Source of the DNA: BP-191 sp035940575
GTDB lineage: Bacteria; Actinomycetota; Actinomycetes; BP-191
Length of the DNA stretch: 64,000 nt
Assembly (NCBI GenBank): GCA_035940575.1
Contig: DASZER010000067.1
Coordinates: 62,001-126,000 of the forward strand
Direction: 5' to 3'
Made by a program: the position numbers and the translations under genes. The notes under the pieces are model-generated. The model saw only the letters and a program-made list of their open reading frames with translations, searched no databases and was not told the origin of the DNA. Below, in pieces: positions 32,767-40,193 of this stretch. The first letter of the stretch is position 1. Every line of letters begins with the position of its first letter.

Positions 32767-33588
32767 CTACGGCCTGCGGCGCTTGAGCAGCACGACCATC
32801 CGGGTGCCGCTCGCGGTCATGCTCACGGCCTCCCAGCCGAGGTCGCCGAGGCGGGCGAGCTCGCGCTCCATGGCGCGGACGTCGGGCGTGTGGCCGGGGT
32901 GCGTGGACGGCATGCCGTCGCCGACGAACGCGTACTCCCACGGCTCGCCCGACACGGCCTCCGGCCCGGCCTCGGGCTCCTCCGGCTCGGGCTCGGGGTC
33001 GGGCACGGCGGCGATGCGCACGGGCGCGGCGGCGGGCGCGTAGTCGTGCGCCCAGAACCTGTTCAGCGCCGCGTCGATCGCGCGCGGCGTCGCGACGGCG
33101 AACGACACGTTCATCAGCCCGGTCGCCTCGCGCAGCGCCTCGAGCATGTAGCGGTCCGTCGGGTCCGCGACCGCGACGCGCAGCCACGTCGGCCCGGCAC
33201 CGATGGGCACGACGCCGAGCATCTCGGCGGTCAGGCGCGGCACCGTGCGGACGACGTCGAGCGGCACCTCGGTCTCGCCGGGGTCGACGTACTCGAAGCC
33301 GAGGATCGTCGCGAGCCCCTGCGCGACCTGGACGTCGGTCGCGAGGCCGAGCTCGACGACGAGGCCGCCGAGGCGGCGGCGGGGCGTCGTCTCCTCCTGC
33401 CTCCTCAGGCAGGCGTCGAGCTGGCCGGGCGTGATGACGCCGGCGGCGACGAGCGCCTCGCCGAGGCGGAGCCGTTGCGCGGGCGCGGTCTCACCGCCGC
33501 GCGTGCCGTGCACCGCGACGATCCGCGTGGCGGGGACCGACAGCGTCGTGTCGACGGCGTAGTGGTAGTCCCCGGGGTTCCCGGTCAT
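32767..33588 (-). CDS. MshEN (GspE/PilB N-terminal) domain protein with DUF4177-like tail
   Basis: A 273-residue protein. Residues about 35-190 form an MshEN/T2SSE_N domain: 'LRLGEALVAAGVITPGQLDA', 'RRLGGLVVELGLATDVQVAQ', 'VPRLTAEMLGVVPIG' and 'VAVADPTDRYMLEALREAT'. In secretion ATPases this domain binds the membrane platform or c-di-GMP, but here no ATPase domain follows. An acidic Pro/Glu linker (about 200-220) leads to a C-terminal segment 'WEYAFVGDG...LGDLGWEAVSM' resembling DUF4177. Starts at 33588 (ATG) or 33606 (GTG) are both possible. No pilus or secretion genes are nearby, so this is a stand-alone adaptor. Confidence 0.72.
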   Translation of the reverse strand: MTGNPGDYHYAVDTTLSVPATRIVAVHGTRGGETAPAQRLRLGEALVAAGVITPGQLDACLRRQEETTPRRRLGGLVVELGLATDVQVAQGLATILGFEYVDPGETEVPLDVVRTVPRLTAEMLGVVPIGAGPTWLRVAVADPTDRYMLEALREATGLMNVSFAVATPRAIDAALNRFWAHDYAPAAAPVRIAAVPDPEPEPEEPEAGPEAVSGEPWEYAFVGDGMPSTHPGHTPDVRAMERELARLGDLGWEAVSMTASGTRMVVLLKRRRP

Positions 33589-33637
33589 CCCCCTTGGGGT
33601 CGGCACGCGGGAGGTGCCGGAACACCGTCCGTTGGGA

Positions 33638-34216
33638 CTAGTTCGTTGCTCCGAACACCAGCTCCGCGGCGACCGAGTGGCGGCCCGCCAGCCACAGGCC
33701 GAGCTGCTCGGCGGTGCCGCGCACGACCTGGCCGCGGCCCATCGCGCGGCCGTGGTCGGTGGGGACGATGCGGTACTTGCGCAGCCGCCCCGCCCCGAAG
33801 ACCAGCCCCTCGCGCAGGATCGCCCTGGCGCTCGCCTCGGGCACCTCGCGCGAGCGGCCGAGCCCGCGCAGCACGTCCTGGTGGTGCGTCGCGAGGTCGC
33901 CGAGCAGCGCGTACGACGCCGTCAGCGACAGCAGCGCGGGCTTCTCGGCCCATCGGGCGGCGCGCCCCAGCAGCTCGGCGCGGGAGAGGCCCTTCATGCT
34001 CTCGACGATCCTGGCGTTGCCCTTGTTGACGTTGCCGAACGCCTTCACGTACGCCGCCGGCGCCTGGTCGATGCCGAGCAGGTGCGCGAGGACGTCGCGG
34101 GGCGCCCACTCGGCGCAGAGCGTGGTGCCGTTCTCGAACTCGTCGGCGCTCAGCGACTCCATGGTCGCGACGAACGCCTTCCGCTCGCGGCGGTAGTCCT
34201 TCTCCCCGGGGAACAT
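33638..34216 (-). CDS. maleylpyruvate isomerase family mycothiol-dependent protein
   Basis: A 192-residue member of the DinB-like four-helix superfamily, subgroup of actinobacterial maleylpyruvate-isomerase-type proteins. It shows 'LSADEFENGTTLCAEWAPRD' then 'VLAHLLGID' and 'LATHHQDVLRGLGRSREVP', where the histidines are the usual metal ligands. Such proteins are usually mycothiol-linked, but this one has a short C-terminal region and no defined substrate. The ATG at 34216 gives the expected N-terminus 'FPGEKDYRRERKAF'. Confidence 0.75.
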   Translation of the reverse strand: MFPGEKDYRRERKAFVATMESLSADEFENGTTLCAEWAPRDVLAHLLGIDQAPAAYVKAFGNVNKGNARIVESMKGLSRAELLGRAARWAEKPALLSLTASYALLGDLATHHQDVLRGLGRSREVPEASARAILREGLVFGAGRLRKYRIVPTDHGRAMGRGQVVRGTAEQLGLWLAGRHSVAAELVFGATN

Positions 34217-34284
34217 GGCGCGAGTGTACGAGCCGCCGGAAGTGGGCACTGACCGCCCGAGGAGAGAGAACGGAGCCGGTTGCT

Positions 34285-34572
34285 GTGCTGAGCAAGGTGG
34301 CCTGGAAGGCGACCGCGACGGCGTCCACGCTCGTCGCGGCGCGGCTGACCGCCAAGGCGGTCACGGGCGGGTGGAAGAAGGTCAAGCGGAGCGACCCGCC
34401 CGCCAACCCCGCGTCGCCGTCCACCACCTGGGGCGAGGCCATCGGCTGGGCGGCCGCGAGCGGGGTGGCGATCGCGCTGGCGCGCCTCGCCGCCCGCCGC
34501 GGCGCCGCCGGCGCCTGGAAGAAGGCCACGGGCCACCTCCCGCCGGGTCTGGAAGAGGCCGCGGCGGCGTAG
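34285..34572 (+). CDS. DUF4235 membrane protein
   Basis: A 95-residue protein of the DUF4235 family: 'VAWKATATASTLVAARLTAK' and 'TWGEAIGWAAASGVAIALAR' each form a hydrophobic helix, separated by a basic loop 'WKKVKRSDPPANP'. Members are small actinobacterial integral membrane proteins of unknown function. Start is GTG at 34285 after GGAGCC. A hairpin that may serve as a terminator follows its stop directly. Confidence 0.85.
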   Translation: MLSKVAWKATATASTLVAARLTAKAVTGGWKKVKRSDPPANPASPSTTWGEAIGWAAASGVAIALARLAARRGAAGAWKKATGHLPPGLEEAAAA

Positions 34573-34574
34573 CC

Positions 34575-34595
34575 TCCTCCCCGGACAGGGGAGGA
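34575..34595 (+). promoter_or_regulatory. hairpin sequestering the ribosome site of the MBL-fold gene
   Basis: TCCTCCCC (34575-34582), loop GGACA, GGGGAGGA (34588-34595). The right arm is the ribosome site of the ATG at 34600. The stem is perfect over 8 base pairs and GC-rich, so translation start could depend on its opening; alternatively it terminates DUF4235. Confidence 0.45.
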
Positions 34596-34599
34596 CGGC

Positions 34600-35646
34600 A
34601 TGGACCTCGAGCACCTCGACGTCTTCGACGCGGCCTGGGCCGTGTGGCCGCGCGGGGACAGGCCGGCCGCGCTGCGCGAGGCGGCGGCGCGCTTCCGGGA
34701 GGGGTTCGGCGGCGTCGTGCGCGGCGCGCGCACCGTGGACCTCGTGTCGGCGCCGTACCCCGCCAAGTACGCGTTCGCGGGCGTCGCGCACGCGGTCAAC
34801 CCGTTCGTCACGCTGGTCAACCGCCTCATGGTCGTCCGCTACGACGACCTCTCCGGCGTCACGCGCACGCTCGTCTTCGAGCCGACGCTGCCGCAGGGCA
34901 GCAGGCACGCGCCGTTCTACGCCAACCTCGCCACGAAGTTCCCGAAGGCGCTCGAACGCCTCCTCGCGCCCGAGCACGCGACCGTGCCGCAGGCGCTCGC
35001 GTCCGTCGGCGTCGCGCCGGAGGACGTGGACGTCGTGCTGTTCGACCACCTGCACGTGCAGGACCTCGCGCTGCTGCTCGGCACGTCGCGGACCGAGCCG
35101 CTGTTCCCGAACGCGACGTTCCTCTGCCAGTCCCGCGAGCTGGACACGCTGCGCTCGACCCACCCGATGCAGTGGGCCTGGTACGTCGCCACGGACCTGA
35201 GCGACGTACGCCTCGACCGCGTCCAGGCGCTCGACGGTGACGTGCGGCTCGGCGAGGGCGTCGCGGTGATCCGCACGCCGGGGCACACCGACGGCAACCA
35301 GTCGCTGGTGCTGCGTACGGAGTCCGGCGTCTGGGTGTCGAGCGAGAACGGCGTCGCGCTCGACAACTGGCACCCCGACCTGTCCACGATCCCGGGGCTG
35401 CGCGCCCACGCGCGGGAGATGGGCCGAGAGGTCGTCCTCAACGCGAACACGCTCGAGGACTCGATCGACCAGTACGACTCGATGGTGCTGGAGAAGGCGC
35501 TGGCCGACCGCGTCGCGGGCACCGAGTGGCGGCAGATCCTCCCGTCGAGCGAGCTCGCGCCGCTCAGGCGCCAGTGGCCGCTGGTGCCGACGCGCCTCGC
35601 GGGCGGGCTCGACGTCCGCTCCGTCGCCGCGCCCGTGCGCGCATGA
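34600..35646 (+). CDS. metallo-beta-lactamase-fold protein with altered metal site
   Basis: A 348-residue MBL-superfamily protein. The fold is recognised by 'DVDVVLFDHLHVQDLALLLG' (about residues 142-161) and 'IRTPGHTDGNQSLVLRTES'. The canonical HxHxDH reads H150-L-H152-V-Q-D here, so the Asp and third His are replaced, while the downstream GH(T/S) motif is intact. The protein may bind one metal or none. The N-terminal 100 residues are not typical MBL sequence. It is followed by an ATGA overlap with a dehydrogenase gene. A role in a two-step pathway with that enzyme is possible. Confidence 0.75.
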   Translation: MDLEHLDVFDAAWAVWPRGDRPAALREAAARFREGFGGVVRGARTVDLVSAPYPAKYAFAGVAHAVNPFVTLVNRLMVVRYDDLSGVTRTLVFEPTLPQGSRHAPFYANLATKFPKALERLLAPEHATVPQALASVGVAPEDVDVVLFDHLHVQDLALLLGTSRTEPLFPNATFLCQSRELDTLRSTHPMQWAWYVATDLSDVRLDRVQALDGDVRLGEGVAVIRTPGHTDGNQSLVLRTESGVWVSSENGVALDNWHPDLSTIPGLRAHAREMGREVVLNANTLEDSIDQYDSMVLEKALADRVAGTEWRQILPSSELAPLRRQWPLVPTRLAGGLDVRSVAAPVRA

Positions 35647-36614
35647 GGGCCGTCACGCTCGACGCGCTCGGCGAGCTCGTCTGGTCGGAGATCCCCGAGC
35701 CGCTGCCCGGCCCCGGCGAGGTACGGCTGCGCGTCGCGGCCTGCGGCATCTGCGGGTCCGACATGCACCTGCGCGCCATGGGCATCCTGCCGCCGGGCTA
35801 CGTGATGGGCCACGAGTTCGCGGGCGTGGTCGACGCGGTGGGCCCCGGCGTCGCCCGCTGGTCGGAGGGGGACGCGGCGTGCGTGTACCCGTTCGTGCCG
35901 TCGGACGAGCACGACATGGCCGCGACGATCACCGGGATCGGCTGCGGCGGGCCGTTCGGCGGCCTCGCCGAGGCGGTCGTCGTCCCCGCCAACCGGCTGT
36001 GGCGGCTGCCCGCGTCGGTGCCGGTCAGCCACGGCGCCCTGGTCGAGCCGCTGGCGGTGGCGTTGCACGCCCTCGACGTCGCGGGCGTACGGCCCGACGA
36101 CGCGGTCGCGGTCGTCGGCGCCGGCCCGATCGGGGCGCTGACCGCGGTCGCGCTGCGGGCGCGCGGGATCGAGCGCGTCGCGGTCGTGGAGCCGAACGAG
36201 CGGCGGCGCGCGCTCGTGGAGGGGGCGGCGTTCGGCCTCGACGGGGTGCACGAGGCGCTGATGGCCGAGCTGGACGGGCCGCCGCGCGTGGTGTTCGAGT
36301 GCGCGGGGCACCCGAGCGCGCCAGGGCTCGCGCTGGAGCTCGTCGCGCCGAGCGGGGTCGTCGCGCTGCTCGGAGTGCTGGACGAGCCCGTGCCGATCTC
36401 GCAGCTCCTCCTGATGGTCAAGGAGGCGCAGCTCAGGGCGTCGTTCTGCTACCGGCCGGCGTCGTTCGACGAGGCGGTCGGCCTGCTCGCGGACGGGAAG
36501 GTGCCGGTCGAGCGGCTCGTCACCTCGACGCGGCCGATGGCCGAGACGGACGAGGTGATGGCGACGCTGCGCGCGCCGGGCACGCGCGAGCTGAAGGTGC
36601 TGCTGACGCCCTAG
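35643..36614 (+). CDS. zinc-type alcohol/sorbitol dehydrogenase-like protein
   Basis: A 323-residue medium-chain dehydrogenase. The catalytic zinc site is seen in 'ACGICGSDMHLR' and GHEFAGVVDAVG; the NAD(P)-binding motif is 'VAVVGAGPIGALTAV'. The four-Cys structural zinc loop is missing, replaced by 'VYPFVPSDEHDMAA' and 'GIGCGGPFGGLAEAVV'. This is shorter than the usual 340-350 residues. It shares ATGA with the preceding MBL-fold gene and is probably cotranscribed. The substrate alcohol or polyol is unknown. Confidence 0.85.
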   Translation: MRAVTLDALGELVWSEIPEPLPGPGEVRLRVAACGICGSDMHLRAMGILPPGYVMGHEFAGVVDAVGPGVARWSEGDAACVYPFVPSDEHDMAATITGIGCGGPFGGLAEAVVVPANRLWRLPASVPVSHGALVEPLAVALHALDVAGVRPDDAVAVVGAGPIGALTAVALRARGIERVAVVEPNERRRALVEGAAFGLDGVHEALMAELDGPPRVVFECAGHPSAPGLALELVAPSGVVALLGVLDEPVPISQLLLMVKEAQLRASFCYRPASFDEAVGLLADGKVPVERLVTSTRPMAETDEVMATLRAPGTRELKVLLTP

Positions 36615-36620
36615 GCCGCG

Positions 36621-36983
36621 CTACGCGGCGGTGTGCTCGGACGGGCAGCTCGACACGGCGGCGTCGACGGTCTCGTACGTCGGGATCAACGTGTCGAGGC
36701 GCGTCAGGCCGAGCACCCGGCGGACGATCGCCTGCGGGGCGGCGAGGTGCAGCGAGCGCCCCTCGTGCCGCAGCCTGCGGTGGCCGCCGACGATCACGGA
36801 GATGCCGACGGAGTCGAGGAAGTCCACGCGCTCCAGGTCGAGCACGACGAGCGTGGAGCCGCTGGCGCTGGCGTCGACGAGGTCCTGCCGGAGGCGGGGT
36901 GCCGTCGCGAGGTCGAGGTCTCCCGCGGGCGCGACGAGGCGGTGCCCTGAACATGCGGCGTTCGATACGGGCGTGTCGTTCAC
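36621..36983 (-). CDS. STAS-domain anti-sigma factor antagonist
   Basis: A 120-residue STAS protein of the SpoIIAA/RsbV type. It has 'HRLVAPAGDLDLATAPRLRQ' at the start, 'STLVVLDLERVDFLDSVGIS' with the phosphorylatable Ser in DSVGIS, and a C-terminal 'LGLTRLDTLIPTYETVDAAV'. In partner-switching the unphosphorylated form binds an RsbW-type kinase and releases a sigma factor. The SpoIIE/HATPase protein at 10021-12549 is a possible partner, but they are 24 kb apart. The GTG at 36983 follows AAGGCCAGG. Longer in-frame starts exist but do not add conserved sequence. Confidence 0.85.
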   Translation of the reverse strand: MNDTPVSNAACSGHRLVAPAGDLDLATAPRLRQDLVDASASGSTLVVLDLERVDFLDSVGISVIVGGHRRLRHEGRSLHLAAPQAIVRRVLGLTRLDTLIPTYETVDAAVSSCPSEHTAA

Positions 36984-37157
36984 GGAACGACCTGGCCTTC
37001 TGCTGTGGCGCGGCTCGAGACGTCCGACGTGGTCTGTGGGCGAGGCGGCAGGCCGGTTAGCGCATATCAAGATCCGGTCTGCAACCGACAGTACGCGCGG
37101 GACCGACCCTTGGGAAGCGCGCCGTCTCTGGCCTTTGGGACAGGTCGGCCTTACCGC

Positions 37158-37700
37158 CTACGCGATCTTGATCTCGCCCAGGACCTTGCGGACGAGCGGC
37201 TCGAAGTGCTCCAGCGGCTCGCTGTCGTACGCCGGGTCGAACGCCGCCTGGTCCCACTCGTCGGTGAACCGCTCGGCCATTGCGAACCACGGCTCGTTGG
37301 CGTACCGCTGCCGCGCCTCCGGGTCCTTGCCGATCAGGTGGTAGTAGTGCCGGCCCTGGAAGTCCTGGTGGGTGCGGATGATCTGGTAGGTCTCCTCCGA
37401 CACCCACGGCTTGAGGATCTCGGCCGCGATGGCGGGGTGGTTGGCGACGGAGATGACCTTGCCCATGTCGTGGCACAGGGCGCCGACGACGAGGTCGTCG
37501 GGGGCGACCGCGCGCTCGGCGAGGGTCGCGGTCTGGAGCGCGTGCGCGAGCTGGTTGACGCCGAACCCGCCGCTGAACGACTCCAGCGTGCGCAGCATCC
37601 CGAGGACGCGGTCGGCGACCTGCTCCTGGTACGGCGCCGTCTCCTGCGCGATGACGATCCAGTCGTCGAGGCTGCCCTCGTCCATGCGGGTGAACGCCAT
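37158..37700 (-). CDS. HD-domain protein, MIOX/PhnZ-like
   Basis: A 180-residue HD-domain protein. The metal motif is visible as NQLAHALQ (first His), GALCHDMGKV (HD pair), 'VANHPAIAAEILKPW' and 'HQDFQGRHYYHLIGKDPEA'. The arrangement resembles the myo-inositol oxygenase and PhnZ group of mixed-valent di-iron oxygenases rather than phosphohydrolases. The substrate is not evident. A GGAGG ribosome site lies 8 bases before the ATG at 37700. It is divergent from the penicillin-acylase-type gene. Confidence 0.82.
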   Translation of the reverse strand: MAFTRMDEGSLDDWIVIAQETAPYQEQVADRVLGMLRTLESFSGGFGVNQLAHALQTATLAERAVAPDDLVVGALCHDMGKVISVANHPAIAAEILKPWVSEETYQIIRTHQDFQGRHYYHLIGKDPEARQRYANEPWFAMAERFTDEWDQAAFDPAYDSEPLEHFEPLVRKVLGEIKIA

Positions 37701-37771
37701 CGCTCGGCCTCCGGGGGTGTGGTCCGTCGGACACGATGGTACGGCGGCCGGCAGGACCGTCCCGCGCCGCC

Positions 37772-37788
37772 GCCGAACTTCGTTCGGC
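37772..37788 (+). promoter_or_regulatory. 7-base inverted repeat abutting the acylase start codon
   Basis: GCCGAAC (37772-37778), TTC, GTTCGGC (37782-37788), directly followed by the ATG at 37789. It replaces the usual ribosome site position, so it could be an operator or a structure that controls translation. It resembles an SOS box (CGAAC-N4-GTTCG) but has a spacer of 3, not 4. Confidence 0.4.
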
Positions 37789-40182
37789 ATGAGAGCCCGT
37801 GCCCTGCTGCTCGCCGCCGCCCTGCTCGCGCCGGCCGCGCCCGCCGCGACCGCGGCCCCCGCGACGTACGACGTCAAGATCCGCTGGACCGAGTACGGCA
37901 TCCCGCACATCGAGGCCGGCGACTACGCCTCCCTCGGGTACGGCTACGGCTACGCCGTCGCGTCCCAGACGATCTGCACGCTCGCCGACGTCTACACGAC
38001 GGTCCGCGCGCAGCGGTCGCGGTTCTTCGGCCCCGACGCCGGCTACACGTACCGGGCGAACGGCTCCACGGTCACGAACCTCAACAGCGACTTCTTCTAC
38101 CAGTCGGTCATCGACGAGGCCCGCGTCGAGAAGATGCTCGACGGCCCCGACGCGCCCAAGCCGCAGATCCGCGACGGCGTGCGCGGCTACGTCGACGGCT
38201 ACAACCGCTGGCTCGCCGACGCCGGCGGCGCGGCCGGCGTCACCGACCCGGCCTGCCAGGGCAAGCCGTGGGTCACGCCGATCACCGAGATGGACGCGTA
38301 CCGCCGCTTCTACCAGCTCGCCCTGCTGGCCAGCAGCGGCGTGGCGCTCGACGGCATCGGCGCCGCGCAGCCGCCCGCGCCCGCCGCGCCCGTGCCCGCG
38401 ATCGACACCGCCGCGACCGCCAAGGCGCTGACGACCGAGCTGGAGAAGCTTCAGATCGGCTCCAACGCCGTCGCGCTCGGCAGCGAGGCGACCGACAACG
38501 GCAAGGGCATGCTGCTCGGCAACCCGCACTTCCCGTGGCTCGGGTCCGAGCGGTTCTTCCAGGCGCACCTGACGATCCCCGGCACGCTCGACGTCGCCGG
38601 CGGCTCGCTGCTCGGCGTGCCCCTCGTCCTGATCGGCCACACCGCGCACCAGGCGTGGTCGCACACGGTCTCCACGGCGTACCGGTTCACGCCGTTCCAG
38701 GAGACGCTCGTCCCCGGCTCGCCGACGACGTACCTCTACGACGGCGTCCCGACGCGGATGACGGCCCGTACCGTGAAGGTGCAGGCGCTCGTGGACGGCA
38801 AGGTGGAGGAGCGCACCCGCACGCTCTACAGCACCAAGCACGGCCCGGTGTTCACGTCGATCCTCGGCATCCCGCTGCCGTGGACGCCGGCGGCGGCGTT
38901 CGCGATGGGCGACGCCAACGCCCCGAACTTCCGCTACCTCAACCACTTCTTCGACGTGAACCACGCCCAGAGCGCCCGCGAGGTGCTCGACTCGCTGAAG
39001 CGCAACCAGGGCATCCCGTGGGTCAACACGCTCGCGGCCGACGACACCGGCGAGGCGCTCTACGCCGACATCTCCGTGACCCCCCACGTCACCGACGTGC
39101 AGGCCCGCGCCTGCGGCACGGCCGTGGGGCAGGCGACGTTCACGGCGTTGCGGCTGCCGGTCCTCGACGGCTCGCGCTCGACGTGCGAGTGGGGAAGCGA
39201 CCCCGACTCGCGCCAGCCCGGGACGTTCGGTCCCTCGTCGATGCCGTCGCTGATCCGCCGCGACTACGTCACCAACTCCAACGACTCGTACTGGCTGTCC
39301 AACCCGGAGCAGCCGCTCGAGGGATTCGCGCAGATCATCGGCGACGAGCGCGCGGAGCGGACGACGCGCACGCGCTCCGGCCTCGTGATGGTCGCGGAGG
39401 AGCTGGCCGGCGGCGGGACGTTCAGCCGCCAGGAGCTGCAGGACATCCTCTACGCCAACCGCCAGCACTCGTTCGAGCTGACTCGCGACGACCTGCTGAC
39501 GATGTGCCGGGCGTTCCCCGGCGGCATGGCGCCGTCGTCCAACGGCCCCGTCGCCGTCGGCAACGCCTGCGACGTCCTGGAGCGGTGGGACGGCACCGAC
39601 AACCTGACCTCGCGCGGCGCGCTGCTGTTCCGGCGGTTCTGGAGCCGCGCGGTCGCGGTGCAGGCGGCGGTCATGACGAACGCGCAGCGGGCGCCGGTGT
39701 GGCTCGTGCCGTTCGACGCCGCCGACCCGGTGCGCACCCCGCGCGGGCTCAACGTCGCGAACCCGCTCGTGCAGCGCTCGTTCGGCGACGCGCTGTCCGA
39801 CCTCGCGGGCGCCGGCATCCCCGTCGACGCGCCGCTCGGCGAGTGGCAGGTCGACGCGCGGCCCGACGGGACGCGGACGCCGTACCACGGCGGGCCGGGC
39901 ACGCTCGGGGTCTTCAACGCGATGAACTCGTCGTGGAACGCCTCGCGCGGCTACGTCGGCCCGCTGGCGCACGGCTCGTCGTTCGTCCAGGTGGTGTCGT
40001 TCGACGGCGACGGCTGCCCCGACGCGCGGACGATCCTCACGTACTCGCAGTCCACGAACCCGAACAGCCCGCACTACGCGGACCAGACGCGGCTCTTCTC
40101 GGGCGGCGGCTGGGTGACCGACCGCTTCTGCAAGGGCGACGTGCGCGACAACGCCGTCGGCGAGCTGCACCTGAGGGCGTAG
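37789..40182 (+). CDS. exported penicillin-acylase-family hydrolase (AHL/penicillin acylase type)
   Basis: A 797-residue Ntn-hydrolase precursor. Signal peptide about 1-26 ('ALLLAAALLAPAAPAATAAP'); then the alpha chain; a propeptide; and the beta chain that begins at Ser225 in EKLQIGSNAVALGS, the expected autoprocessing site and nucleophile. The family cleaves amide bonds of acyl side chains (penicillins, acyl-homoserine lactones, echinocandin-type lipids). The subgroup resembles aculeacin-A/AHL acylases. Oxyanion-hole and binding residues typical of the family (for example 'GNPHFPWLGSERFFQ', 'VPLVLIGHTAHQAWSHT' as part of the beta chain) are present. Substrate specificity cannot be read. Confidence 0.92.
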   Translation: MRARALLLAAALLAPAAPAATAAPATYDVKIRWTEYGIPHIEAGDYASLGYGYGYAVASQTICTLADVYTTVRAQRSRFFGPDAGYTYRANGSTVTNLNSDFFYQSVIDEARVEKMLDGPDAPKPQIRDGVRGYVDGYNRWLADAGGAAGVTDPACQGKPWVTPITEMDAYRRFYQLALLASSGVALDGIGAAQPPAPAAPVPAIDTAATAKALTTELEKLQIGSNAVALGSEATDNGKGMLLGNPHFPWLGSERFFQAHLTIPGTLDVAGGSLLGVPLVLIGHTAHQAWSHTVSTAYRFTPFQETLVPGSPTTYLYDGVPTRMTARTVKVQALVDGKVEERTRTLYSTKHGPVFTSILGIPLPWTPAAAFAMGDANAPNFRYLNHFFDVNHAQSAREVLDSLKRNQGIPWVNTLAADDTGEALYADISVTPHVTDVQARACGTAVGQATFTALRLPVLDGSRSTCEWGSDPDSRQPGTFGPSSMPSLIRRDYVTNSNDSYWLSNPEQPLEGFAQIIGDERAERTTRTRSGLVMVAEELAGGGTFSRQELQDILYANRQHSFELTRDDLLTMCRAFPGGMAPSSNGPVAVGNACDVLERWDGTDNLTSRGALLFRRFWSRAVAVQAAVMTNAQRAPVWLVPFDAADPVRTPRGLNVANPLVQRSFGDALSDLAGAGIPVDAPLGEWQVDARPDGTRTPYHGGPGTLGVFNAMNSSWNASRGYVGPLAHGSSFVQVVSFDGDGCPDARTILTYSQSTNPNSPHYADQTRLFSGGGWVTDRFCKGDVRDNAVGELHLRA

Positions 40183-40193
40183 GCCCTCACGGG

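Noticed and set aside
36984..37157. Less GC-rich 174-base spacer as a possible small RNA gene
   Set aside because: No convincing promoter, terminator or conserved structure could be read; nothing beyond the short A/T-richer stretch near 37060 is visible.
37772..37788. LexA/SOS box before the acylase gene
   Set aside because: The arms fit CGAAC/GTTCG but the spacer is 3 rather than 4 bases, and the gene is not a DNA-damage gene. Kept only as an inverted repeat.
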